Source of the DNA: Golubevia sp. BC0850
Taxonomy: Eukaryota; Basidiomycota; Exobasidiomycetes; Golubeviales; Golubeviaceae
Reading direction: 5' to 3'
DNA length: 64,000 nt
Assembly (NCBI GenBank): GCA_012976225.1
Contig: JAAVVG010000018.1
Span: forward strand, 372,001 to 436,000
Shown: piece by piece, positions 48,101 to 58,664 of the stretch
How the letters are laid out: every line of letters starts with the position of its first letter
Position numbering within the stretch: position 1 is the first letter of the stretch
The notes under the pieces: generated by a model
What the model was told of the DNA's origin: nothing
The model's input: only the letters and a program-made list of their open reading frames with translations
The model's database searches: none
Program-made: the position numbers and the translations under genes

Positions 48101-49756
48101 TTAAATCTTTCCAACCTTCATCTTCTGACATTTTTTTGGCTACCCAATATCGAAGACTTGCTGCTAATAGATCCATGAAGGGTGTTCCTGGTGTAATGTT
48201 GTTTGAATCCCAAGCTTCTTTTAAAGAAGCTGCTTCATCTGAAATCGGTAATCCCATGGCTTTCCATTCGGCTAAGGCTTTGATCTTGTCTTCTTGTTTT
48301 TCTGTAGCTTCTTGGGCAGCTCTGAAACGTCTAGATCTTTGTTGATTCATCTTGGCTCTAGGTGCCACTCCGTCTGAAGGGGAAGAGGGATAGTAAGTAA
48401 GTCAGCGTTTGGAGAGAGAGAGAGAGAGAGAGAAGGAGAAGAAGGAGAAGAAGGAGGAGGAGGAGAGATCGCCTTCGCCTCCCCAGCCTGCTTCAGTCAA
48501 AACGAGTTCATGGAACTGGAGAGAACAGCTAGGACTTGGATTTCGGATCCTCGTCACCACCTCTCAATCGAATGGATCCCTGGTCATACCAAGATCGAAG
48601 GAAATGAGAAAGCGGACAAGCTAAGCTAGCCAAAGCCGGAGCTGGACTTCCCCCGTCTACCCTCCTCACTCCAACAGTGACTCGCAGTCGGAGGCAAATG
48701 AAGAAGAGACAAGGACTAGAATGGCAACGCCTCTGAACGAAAGGAGAGGAATCGGCTTCCAAAAGCCCCCAATGCTACCGTTATTTCTGCAAGAGCCAGC
48801 CAACTTTGAGACCTCCTCCAGAACTCAAATGGAAAAGAAAGGACCTCCTCGGACTAGTCCAAGCAAGAACTGGAAAGAGAGACTTCAAAGCCTACCATCT
48901 CAACTGCTATCGCTGCTCTGAAGAAACCTCACGGGTTCACCCCTTTCTCTGCTCAGGTCTGGCTCGAGAACGAAACTTCTATCTCGAATCTGAAGGTCGC
49001 CCGATGTCATCTCTACAGCAAGTGGCCACTTTGAAAAATTATTCAATTCAATACTCACCGATCGCCATCATCAGTAGCTTTCTGGGTCGAACCATGTTGA
49101 CGACTCTCTCTGTGTAGCTGAAGACTTCCAGCATCATTTCTTCTTCGGAAGAGGGTGCTTCCTGGAGGGGAGGGAGAAGAGAGACGGAGCAAGAGGGAGG
49201 GGGTTATAGAGACAGGTCAGTCTCAAGGTGTAGCATTCCTTCAACTACGTTTTCTAGAATGTCTCCCATAGTTTCAGCAGAAGCTCAGCAAGAGATTCTT
49301 AGCAGAGATTCCTTCTCAGCTCAGTAGCTCAGTGGATCTCTTCCCACTCCACTCATCTTTCCCAGGTCTTCCAGCGCGATTGGTCTTTGCTTCCCAGTGA
49401 CTGATGCTTTCCAACCTTATCAATCAACTGAATCTCTGACTGACCTTTCCTTCTGGATGAGTACAGGGATGTACTATCCCATTCATATCCAGATACAAGC
49501 AATCGAATTCTTCACCATTTGGATTTGGATTCCTCATCTCTAAAGGTAATTCAATCTGTTCTCCATTTGGACCTGGAAGCGTCTTTGGTTCTTCTTCTGC
49601 GACAGAAGTTACAATCTTTGGATACTTCTTAGACAGCCATCTGAATAAAGCTGGAACTCCCTGAAGTGAGAGGGGGAGGGAGAGGGAGAGAGAGGAGGGA
49701 GAGGTCAGACTGTGAAGGACTGAGTATAGTAGAGTCTACTGAATTGAGCTTACCAT
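45195..49756 (-). CDS. RAT1: nuclear 5'-3' exoribonuclease RAT1/XRN2 (1,137 aa)
   Basis: Five exons in transcript order: 49756-49754 (the ATG alone), 49660-49445, 49161-49059, 48373-46594 and 46506-45195 (3,414 nt, in frame). The N-terminus [14 protein letters not shown] is the invariant XRN start, and [46 protein letters not shown] and [15 protein letters not shown] supply the acidic active-site residues. A CCHC knuckle ([14 protein letters not shown]) marks the Rat1/Xrn2 rather than Xrn1 branch. The C-terminus has RGG-like and Gly/Tyr/Gln/Pro low complexity. The enzyme degrades RNA 5'-to-3' in the nucleus, drives torpedo termination and trims rRNA. The last intron (46507-46593) has a GC donor and a length divisible by three, so an ORF reads through it. 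The third intron contains a LINE fragment. Confidence 0.95.
48411..48467. repeat. GA / GAAGGA purine microsatellite in RAT1 intron 3
   Basis: About eleven GA dinucleotides followed by GAAGGA-type repeats, next to the splice acceptor side of the intron and just before the LINE fragment. Confidence 0.85.
48484..49035 (+). mobile_element. LINE 3' fragment (RNase H and zinc-binding end) inside RAT1 intron 3
   Basis: On the strand opposite to RAT1, the sequence encodes the C-terminal part of a LINE RNase [21 protein letters not shown] with the H...GNExAD signature. An arginine-rich stretch follows, then a block of the zf-RVT type ([30 protein letters not shown]). The frame is broken by at least two stops. 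It lies wholly between the RAT1 splice sites at 49058 and 48374, making that intron about 685 nt against roughly 90-280 for the others. It is probably a 5'-truncated, old insertion of an element different from or more complete than the copy at 26197, since that copy shows no RNase H. Confidence 0.8.
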
Positions 49757-49923
49757 GATTCAACAATAATCAACAATAAAGGATTGAAGATTAAAGTTGA
49801 GGAGAGGAGAGGAGAGGAGAGGTGTAGAAGTGGGAGGGAGCACTTTTGCTCTTCTTCTTGCTGTTGCACCTCTTCTCCATTCCATTCCAAATCCAATTCT
49901 CCATTCATCCGTATTAATCGAAA
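49757..49923. promoter_or_regulatory. divergent promoter between RAT1 and eIF5B
   Basis: Only 167 bases separate the RAT1 start (minus) from the eIF5B start (plus). The interval holds a tandem GGAGA repeat (49801-49822). No TATA box is evident on either side, which fits two constitutive housekeeping genes. Confidence 0.6.
49801..49822. repeat. GGAGA pentanucleotide tandem repeat
   Basis: Four tandem ggaga units plus gg in the shared RAT1/eIF5B promoter. Confidence 0.85.
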
Positions 49924-52900
49924 ATGGGTAAAAAGAAAGGTAACAAGAAACAAGAAGATGATTTCTGGTAAGTGCTGGATATCAATCAAGCATTGTAAGC
50001 AATCTCTTCTCTCATTCACCATCACCTATCTTTCTTTTCTTTTTACTGCAACTGCAGGGACGAAGCAGGTGAACCAGCAGCCGAAACTTCAACTTCTTCT
50101 CCAGCGCAAGAATCAGGAGAACCTTCAATTCCAAAATCCAAACCTTCTCCCTTCACCAACATGATTCCAGATGAACCTGAAGAAACAGCAGACCTTTCAG
50201 ACGACGGCGGGGGTTTGATGGGTGCTATGAATTACACTAGCAAGAAATCTGCCAAGGAAAAGAAATCTGGAAAGAAAGATAAGAAGAAGCAAAAGAATGA
50301 CGATTTTGATTTCGATGAATTCGCAGAGGACGTAGAGGGAAATGCAGAGAAGAAGGAAGAGGAGGACAAGGTTGAAGAACAGGGTCAAGGAGAGGACAAA
50401 GACAGGTGAGCTTACTGATGTGGTGAAACCAATGAAAGGAAATGGTCCCATTGAGAACGAGGGCATGGGAGATGAAGATTGAGGTCACAACAGGGAAGGT
50501 CTTCGGTAGAGATTGACAGGAAGCTCAGCCTTTTTTCAGCTGCTACTCTGGTCTCCTTCCCACTCTTTGTCGGAGGAAAAGGATTGAAGCTCAGAATCGA
50601 TTTGCGACCCTCGTTCCATGCTCTCCGTGCTCGCCATCATTATCAATTGAGCGCAGTCAGCTCACCTAACTACTTTCCCCCCTTCTACTCTCTCTGACTA
50701 TAGTGCCGCCGCTTCAAAACCTCAGAAGGCTGCTACCGACAAGGAAGATGATGCTGAAAAGGGAGACGAAGAAGACGATGGCGCTCCAAGAGTGAGTACG
50801 CTCGAAGGCGAGACATTGAGGCCTTGAATTGGAAAGGGTCTATCACTTGCTGCGACTCCGAGACTAATCAAAACCTCTCTTCCGTCCTCTCTGCTCATCA
50901 GATTTTGACTAAGAAGGAGAAGGAGAAGCTCAAGAAGGAAAAAGAAAAGGTGAGTCAAAGACTCTTCTAGCTCATGCGCCAACTTGGCCTCTAACCTTCT
51001 TTGTGCTCTCAACACTCTTTCATTCTCTTTCCAGGCCAAGAAGAAAGCTCAAGCCGAAGCTAAGAAGAAAGCAGCTCCTAAAGAAGACAATGAAGAAGCT
51101 GCTACATCTCCAGTTGCAGCTTCCAAACCAGCCGCTTCAACTTCAACAACCAATGATCAACCAAAAGAATCTGCTGAGCCAGCTGACGATGATGCAGAAG
51201 CTGAAGATGGAGAAGGAACAACAGCAGCAGATAAAAAGAAGAAGAAAAAGAAGAAGAAAGGAGAAAAGGCAGAACCAGCCGCTCCAGCTCCAAAGAAGAC
51301 ATCAGCAGCAGTTCAAGCACTTCAAGCACGTTTAGCAGCTCAGAAGAAAGCAGAAGAAGAAGCTGAAGCAGCTCACCAGGAAGCTTTACGTAGAGAAGAA
51401 GAAGCAGAAAGACTTGAAAAGGAAGAATTGGAAAAGAAAGAAGCTGAAAGAGCTAGAAAGAAAGAAAAGGAAAAGGCTAAGAAGGAACAACTTAGAAAAG
51501 AAGGAAAACTTTTAACTCCAAAACAGAAAGCTGAGAAAGCTGCTGCTGAAGCTAGGATGAAAGCCATGATTCAAAGTGGTCAGATTAAAGTTGAAGGATT
51601 GGAAAAGAAAGAGAAAGATGAAGATGAAGGTGGAGAGAAAAAGAAGAGAGTGGTTTATGATTCTAAGAAGAAGAAAGGGAAAGGTATTCCTGCTAAAGGT
51701 CCTGCTCCTCCTCCTTTGTCTCCTCCTACTCCTTCTTCGCCTGCTATTGATGAGGAAAAGGTCGATCTACCAACTCCATCTGCTACTCCAGAAACCACTG
51801 CAACTCCAGCCGAAGAAGAAGCCGCCGAGGATTGGGACGCTCCTTCAGAAAAGGAAGAGGAAGAGGATGATGATGTCAAGGACGACTGGGACGCTGAGAG
51901 TGAGGAAGAGGAGGAGAAGAAGGCTCCAACTCCAGCTCCAGTCAAGGTTGAGACTCAAGAAGCCGAGAAGAAGAAAAAGGAGAGCTCGAAAGCCAAGGAA
52001 GCTCCAAAAGCAACTACCTCCAAGAAGCCAGAAACCGCTCCAGCTCCCAAAGCAAACGGAAGAGCTCCAGCTACTCCAGCTCCCAAGAAGGAAGCTGCCG
52101 CCAAATCTTCGAAGCCAGCCGCCGCCGCCGAAGAGTCTTCAGAGGAGGAATCCTCTGATGACGACGACGATGATTCAGACGATGATTCGGATTCCGATGA
52201 CTCAGACTCGGATGACGAAAGTTCAGAAGATGATGATGGTCTAACTAACACTCAACGTCAAGCAGCCCAACGTAAAGCAGAAGCCGCTCAGCGTCGTAAA
52301 GAGAGAACCGAACAAGCCATGTTGAACAGAAATAAGGATGATCTTCGTTCACCTATCTGTTGTATTTTAGGTCACGTCGATACTGGAAAGACGAAATTGT
52401 TGGACAAGGTTCGTCAAACCAACGTTCAAGAAGGTGAGGCTGGTGGAATTACTCAACAAATCGGAGCTACTTACTTCCCAGTCGAGAACATCAAACAGAA
52501 GACCCAAGTCCTCACAGATTACAAAGATTTAGAATACAAGATTCCAGGTTTATTGGTCATCGATACTCCAGGTCACGAATCTTTCGCCAATCTTCGAACT
52601 CGTGGTTCTTCTCTCTGTAACATCGCCATCTTGGTAGTCGATATCATGCATGGTCTTGAACCTCAGACTTTAGAAAGTATCAGACTTCTCAGAGACAAGA
52701 AAACTCCTTTCATCGTAGCTCTTAACAAGATCGATCGTCTTTATGGATGGAAAGCTACTCCGAATGGAGGATTCAAGGAATCTCTGGCCCAGCAAAACAG
52801 AGCTACTCAACAGGAATTCGAACGACGTGTCGAGGAAACCATCGTTGCTTTCGCTGAACAGAGTCTGAACTCCTGCCTCTACTACGAGAACAAGAATCTA

Positions 52901-54326
52901 GGAAAGAACGTCTCTTTGGTTCCAACTTCCGCCCATACTGGAGAGGGTATTCCAGATATGCTTCAACTTCTAGTCTCTTTAACTCAAAACAGAATGAGCG
53001 AAAGGTTAATGTATCTCTCAGAACTTGAATGTACGGTTCTAGAAGTGAAGGTGATCGAAGGATTAGGAACAACGATCGATGTAGTTCTTTCAAATGGTGT
53101 TCTAAACGAAGGAGATAGAATCGTGGTCTGTGGATTAAATGGACCGATAGTAACCAATGTCAGAGCTCTACTCACTCCTCAACCATTGAAAGAAATGAGA
53201 GTCAAAGGTTCTTACGTTCATCATAAACAAATTAAAGCTGCTATGGGAGTCAAAATCACAGCTCCAGATCTAGAGAAAGCAATTGCTGGTTCAAGATTGT
53301 TAGTTTGTGGTCCAGATGATGATGAAGAAGAATTAATGGATGAAGTCATGTCAGATTTGAAAGGTTTATTAAATTCAATCGAAAGATCAGATCGAGGAGT
53401 TGCAGTTCAAGCTTCAACTTTAGGATCTCTTGAAGCTCTATTAGAATTCTTGAAACAATCTAAAATCCCAGTTTCGACTGTTAACATCGGACCTGTTTTC
53501 AAGAAAGATGTTGTTAGAATTATGCCGATGTTAGAAAAAGCAAAGGAAATGGCTTGTATGCTTTGTTTCGATGTTGCTGTTGATAAGGATGCTGAAGCTT
53601 TGGCTGATGCTAATGGTATTAAAGTCTTTAAAGCTGATATCATTTATCACCTTTTCGACGCTTTTACTGCTTATAGAGCTCAAATGCTGGAAGCTAAGAA
53701 GAAAGATGCTGCTCCTACTGCGGTTTGGCCTTGTAGATTGTCTACTATCGCGGCTTTCGCTAAACGTGATCCTATCATTCTGGGATGTGATATTATTGAT
53801 GGATCTTTGAGAGTAGGAACTCCTCTTTGTGTAGTCAAAGTCGATGAGGCTACCAAGAAGAAGGTAAGTCTCATATCTACAAATGAAAACTCGCTGAGAG
53901 CTCTTCAGAAACCCGATTCTCATTCCCTTTTTTCTTCTCTGTCTCCTCAGTCTATCGTTTATCTTGGAAAGGTCACCTCTCTTGAGTGAGTAGAAATGAG
54001 TCTATCGGAGGGTCTCTTGACCCCTTCACCTACCGACTATGTCTCTAATCTTCTCCTACCTCTCCATCCTTTCCCCCAGAATCAATCACAAGACTCGAGA
54101 TATCGTTCAAAAGAAGGATGTCGGAGGAGGTGTAGCTGTCAAGATCGAGCATGCAGTCTACGAATCATCTAAGATTTTCGGTCGACACTTCGATGAAAAG
54201 GATGAAATCATCTCAATGATCAGTCGTGTTTCTATCGATTCTTTAAAAGACAACTTCTGGTCGGAGGTTTCTCAAGACGAGAAGAGGCTGATCAAAAAGC
54301 TGAAGACTGTCATCGGTATCGATTAG
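49924..54326 (+). CDS. FUN12: translation initiation factor eIF5B (1,212 aa)
   Basis: Seven exons: 49924-49967, 50058-50405, 50704-50791, 50902-50949, 51035-53863, 53951-53985 and 54080-54326 (3,639 nt, in frame). The N-terminal half is a long Lys/Glu/Ala-rich region beginning [15 protein letters not shown], with acidic [11 protein letters not shown] runs before the GTPase core. G motifs are G1 [10 protein letters not shown] (about residue 622), G2 region [11 protein letters not shown]3 DTPGHESF (about 686) and G4 NKIDRLYGW. Domains II-IV follow ([30 protein letters not shown]). The C-terminal domain ends [16 protein letters not shown], the eIF1A-contacting helix region. eIF5B catalyses 60S subunit joining. 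The length is similar to animal eIF5B and longer than the yeast protein. Confidence 0.96.
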
Positions 54327-54959
54327 TTGATCAATCAACTACGTTGTGTCTTTGTTTTTCGAATCAAATATTTACTTGGAACCAGATCTGTCTTGGGTGT
54401 GTCTCTGCTTACCGCGAGAAGATTTGAAGAATCGATCAGGTGGAAACGACGTCAAACTCATGAAGCCTACTGTTCCAAAATTTGTATTTTGTGTCGAATT
54501 TCTCCAATTCATTCCTTCTCTCACCCTGGCAACCTGACCTTCTCTGGCACTCGTATCTCTTCCAGTCACTTTTAGTCAGAAATCGGCGAATTCGAGGTTT
54601 TTGTTTAATTATCGCGTTCGATTTGTCATCCTTGACCCGGCCCTGGAATCGAAATCAGCCTATATCCGAAGCCTCTCAGCTCTCCATCTACGGTTAGATC
54701 GAGTAAGGTGAAAAGAACTTTTCTCGGTCAAAATCTTTGGTAGTTTTGGATGAAAGAATGTCACGACTTTCTATGAGCTTTTCTCGCCACACCTGATCAC
54801 TCCAGTCCCACGGAGAGAATGCCTTTTGTGAGATGTGAGAACCTTCGAAGAGAGAGGAGACCAGACTTTTATCTCTATTTCGTCAACGAGAGGAAGAAGC
54901 ATACAACCTAGAGCTGGATTGAATGTTGACGCTTCGAAGGATTACACCAAGCTCCATCC
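54327..54959. other. eIF5B 3' region and spacer
   Basis: About 630 bases downstream of eIF5B. The overlapping short ORFs have no recognisable content. Similarity to the lysozyme-like genes starts only near 54960. Confidence 0.5.
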
Positions 54960-55329
54960 AGGGGGACGCGTCTGGACTGAGCCAACCCTGCCTACAACAA
55001 CGAAAAGGGTGCCAGCTGCCTTCAAGACCAGATTAACCAGCAGAGCTGCAACTTCTAGCTTGTGAGTATGTTTTTCTCTTCATTATCTCTGTATCAAGTT
55101 GGTTTAGAAGAAAGCAGGCTAGAGACTTGTGGCTGACCTCTCTTTCTTTCTAACCTCTCCCCCTTTTTCTTCTTCTTCAAAGACAAGGGGTGGCTACAAC
55201 GGATGGTACCAAGGAATGCAAGACTCTGGAGCTCGCCGCCCAGATGGTCAGAACTTGAACTACTTGAACGGACTGCTAAACGGATTCGCCCAAGGAAAGG
55301 ACGGAAACGACATCTCTGGAGCTTGTTAA
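54960..55329 (+). pseudogene. truncated lysozyme-like (GH23/SLT-fold) copy, closest to gene A
   Basis: Contains only the counterpart of gene A exon 3 (from about 54970 to 55061), the intron, and exon 4 (about 55184-55329). Exon 4 encodes GGYNGWYQGMQDSGARRPDG and LNYLNGLLNGFAQGKDGNDI, and ends G-A-C-stop, nearly identical to gene A. The catalytic exon and signal peptide are missing. The exon 3 relic carries a stop just before its donor and is partly eroded, and the otherwise invariant Cys of the A-C-G-P block reads Arg. Because an intron is kept, it arose by DNA duplication rather than reverse transcription. Confidence 0.8.
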
Positions 55330-55829
55330 TCACACCGCCTTTCCCAGTCTCACTGTTCTACATCATTTCACTCGTTTGTCACCTTTAATATCTCGAAAAA
55401 TACGAGATCTTCATCACAGTTCCTCAGATACCTCTGAAATGAAGGAAGATCAAACGGACTGGTCGAGCTGCCTTGTTGAAACCTTTGGACTGAATGATCC
55501 AGCCTGCTCCAATGCGCCGTTTTAATTCTCTTTGACTTCCAAGTCCTCTCATTTAAGACCTGCTGAGGATAATGTGGATGACTGCATGACCTCATCGTCG
55601 GTGTTTTTAGCTCTGCGTCAACTCAGAAGTTGGTGCCACCCTACGTGTATAGTATACTCGATTCCTAGCCCTACCTCCCCCTCCTCGTATTTCGGAACGT
55701 TCTCGGTTCTAATTCTGCAGAATTGGAACTTTAAAATATAATATCGCAAGAGAACATGATAACACGAGCATCAACTCATGCCGTCAGAAGTTCACTTCAA
55801 CGAGGTTCGGAAGAGGGCGTCGAGAAGAG

Positions 55830-55845
55830 GGCGTCGTTCGACGCC
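55830..55845. promoter_or_regulatory. perfect inverted repeat, candidate regulator site for gene C
   Basis: Seven-base arms (ggcgtcg and cgacgcc) separated by two bases, about 490 bases upstream of the start of gene C. A direct copy of agagggcgtcg stands just upstream. Binding by any factor is not shown. Confidence 0.4.
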
Positions 55846-56028
55846 ACACCATTTTCTTTTGGTTTTCACCCCTTGCGCCGTCTCCATAACCGATGCAGTT
55901 GCATGATGATAGAGTTCATTTCGTACTCATTTTGAAAAGGTTTATTGAGTCTCTACACGCGGTGCAGGAAAGTTTGGCGTAGAATCAAACGTGTACCTCT
56001 TAGCAGGAGGGGCTGAGTATCAAAAACC

Positions 56029-56036
56029 TATAAAAG
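56029..56036 (+). promoter_or_regulatory. TATA box upstream of lysozyme-like gene C
   Basis: TATAAAAG about 300 bases upstream of the start at 56335, in the same orientation as the gene. Confidence 0.6.
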
Positions 56037-56334
56037 GGCCTTTCATCTGACGATCTCTTCCCTTTTCCTTCTTCTTCTTTTCCTCACCCTTTCTATCAAC
56101 TTTTGTCTATAAATAAGCTCAAGTATCCTCGACGGAACTTAGTTTTCTCTTTTCTTCTTCTCTTCAACTTCAACTTCAACTTCTCTCCTCCACCTTTTCC
56201 ACCCTCTATACATCAGACTGGTTCTGTGTTTCTTCTTCTCTTTTCAAATCACTGTTTCATAGATCGCTTTACTTCTCTAGTCTTCAACTTCAACTCTTTC
56301 TTCAAGTCTTCCAATCTATTAGAATCTCGCAAAC

Positions 56335-57825
56335 ATGCAACTCCAACTCATTCCCATCACTGCTTCTTTCTTAATCGCTGCTTCTCTTATCGCTGCTTCT
56401 ACTCCTGCAACTTTGGACTCATCAGTAATGACTCGTGACGGTTCAAAAGCAGCAAGAGCTTTAGCTCATGAAGCTTACAAGGAAAAATTTCCTCAAATCA
56501 AGAAACGATGCTCCAAAAAGAAGGCAAGCTCTGGTAGTTCTTCTTCTAATTCTTCTACTGGATCGACTTCTGGCAAAGGGAACAATACCTATTTGGAAAG
56601 TCAAGGAAAAGGAAATAACGGTTCTTCTTCTTCTGGTTCTTCCAATTCGGACTCTTCTTCAGACTCTTCTTCCAGCGACTCGAACTCCTCTAGCGACTCA
56701 GATTCTTCTAGTTCTGGGTCTAAAGGTAACTCTGGTTCAAAGGGATCGGGATCCAAAGGCAATTCTGGTTCTGGTAACTCTAATTCCGATTCTGGCTCTG
56801 ACTCTGACTCTGGATCTGGATCTAGTTCTGGCGGTAAATCTGGTTCGGGTGGCAATTCAAACTCTGGAGGTGGTGGAGGTAAGTTCCGGAGTCAAAGCTA
56901 CTTCTTTACCCAAAATAAATCCAAGACTCACCTCTTACTTTTACTCACTTCCACAGACATGAACAGCAAGTCCAACGGTTGTGGATCATCCAACGCCTCA
57001 TCCAAAGATCCAAACGGTTCCAAATCCTGGTTGAACTGCGGTCTAGATTCAGGAGGATGGCAACCAGCTTTCGTGAAATTGCAAGATTTAAATATCATTT
57101 CAGATAATGATGCAGCAAACTCTTCTACTTTCGCTCCTTGTCAAAAGTATTCCAAACAATTCAAGTCTGCAGCTCAAAAGAGTGGTATTCCGGTTGCTAT
57201 TCTTATGGCTATCGCTTTACAAGAAAGTAGTTGTAATGCTGGAGCCATGGGATCTAGAGGAGAGCATGGTCTTATGCAAATCACTGAGTGAGTGTCACGA
57301 TTGTGAGATGAGAACAAGACGGAGAAGTCAGATGAATGCTCTAACGCATCGCCACTCCTGAGTTCAGCTGCTCTGTTTTTTCTCCTTTCCACCTTTACTT
57401 ACTTACCTTTTCGTTTTCTCCTTTGATTTCCCTTAGCGACAAATGTGAATCAGGAGTCGATTGCAGTGATCCGGAGTACAACATTGGAAAGGGGGCTAGC
57501 TACTTGAAGAATACCATCAACGACTTTGGAGGTAACTTCATTGAGGTGAGTCACGAGTTCAGCTTAAATTCCTAAAAGTCGACCCAATACCCTGTTGGAG
57601 GGAAGGAGCACCGTCATCATTTGACTCGAGAGTCTGACATTTTGCTTCTTCTCGACCCCCTTGGCTCTCTCTACATAGGCCCTCGGACAGTACAACGGAT
57701 GGACCAAAGGAATGAGAGGCTCAGGATCTTGCGGACCTCAAGGACAGAACTTGAACTACTTAAACGGAATGCTCAATGGTTTCGCACAAGGCAAAGATGG
57801 GAACGATATCAATGGAGCTTGTTAG
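56335..57825 (+). CDS. secreted lysozyme-like (GH23/SLT-fold) protein C with Ser/Gly/Asp linker (376 aa)
   Basis: Four exons: 56335-56878, 56957-57287, 57437-57545 and 57679-57825. The last three have exactly the lengths of gene A's (331, 109, 147). The signal peptide (PITASFLIAASLIAASTPA) shares the ITASFL stretch with gene A. About 130 residues of Ser/Gly/Asn/Asp/Lys low complexity (SSDSSSSDSNSSSDSDS-type) then separate it from the domain. The domain has WLNCGLDSGGWQPAFVKL, FAPCQKYSKQFK, IALQESSC (putative catalytic Glu near 271), GEHGLMQITD, YNIGKGASYL and ALGQYNGWTKGM. All eight family cysteines are present. The linker probably is O-glycosylated and could hold the enzyme in or beyond the wall. 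The substrate, peptidoglycan or another aminosugar polymer, is not known. Confidence 0.9.
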
Positions 57826-58664
57826 ATGTTGGCGGTTTCCAAGTAACGTATGTGATCCTGCTTCATTTTATTGCCTTGTCTATTAAATTTGTTTCTTTGG
57901 ATGTTGGTTTTTAGTAATGGATTGGTATGAAGACTTTTCAAAGACGAGAATTATTTTTCAAGAGAGTTGCTGCGTCCTTACTGTAGTCGATACTCGATAC
58001 TCAATTCTCGAAGCAGAATTCAAATTGTTTGCCCCTATCGATATCGATGTTTCAAGACCTTCCCTTTTTTCGAGATGCTGAAAGTGAATGACAGGTCGAG
58101 GAGTTGTGCTTGGCGGACGGAAGCTCCTACGCCTCTTTCAACAGCGTGCACGATATTCAGGGGATGTCGGACAAAGGAAGAGGCGATGAATTGAACTGGA
58201 AGCAACGCTGGAGAAAGAAGAGAGAAACAAGGAGGAGGAAGAAGAAAGGAAAGAAGAGAGGGGACAAAGGGTGGCAAACTTGGGGTTCGAGCTGCAACTG
58301 AACAAGCGACAGGCCGCTAGAGGCCGGAATTGGATGGACAAAGGGACCAGAAACCTCTTGAGCTTCCTTCTTCCCACATCCCTTCAAACGCACATTCCCC
58401 CCTATTCTTCAAACAGACAGGCTCTACTTGAATTCTTCTTCGTTCTTCACACATACATCTATCCATCTATCTATCTATCCATCCATACCTCTCTCTCTTT
58501 CTCTCTCTCTCTCCTTCTCTCTTCTCTCTTCAACTCGCATCTCATCTCAACAGCAAATCACATTCACTTGTATCTCATCAAGCAATCTTCCCCTTCATCC
58601 TTCACATATTCCCATCTCACAACCACCTTGACGGTCATCCCATCCCATTCTCATTCTATTCATA
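57826..58664. other. intergenic between lysozyme-like genes C and D
   Basis: About 840 bases. A tetranucleotide ATCT/ATCC repeat and a pyrimidine tract (58457-58530) precede gene D. No clear TATA box is seen. Small ORFs are not supported. Confidence 0.5.
58457..58530. repeat. ATCT/ATCC microsatellite and CT tract
   Basis: Seven or so ATCT/ATCC units followed by a long TC-rich run in the leader of lysozyme-like gene D. Confidence 0.8.

Larger units (their letters stand above)
55330..56334. other. promoter region of lysozyme-like gene C
   Basis: About 1 kb. It holds an exact inverted repeat ggcgtcg-tt-cgacgcc (55830-55845), a doubled agagggcgtcg, the tcgacgccacacca motif also found upstream of gene B, and a TATAAAAG box at 56029-56036. 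The stretch after the TATA box is a pyrimidine-rich leader. Confidence 0.55.

Noticed and set aside
51576-52244. 222-codon Leu/Arg-rich plus-strand frame
   Set aside because: It is a shadow of the Lys/Glu/Ala-rich part of eIF5B in the +1 frame.
54637-54655. 14-base match (gccctggaatcgaa) to a site near 18505
   Set aside because: A single short match between unrelated intergenic regions with no surrounding similarity. Probably chance.
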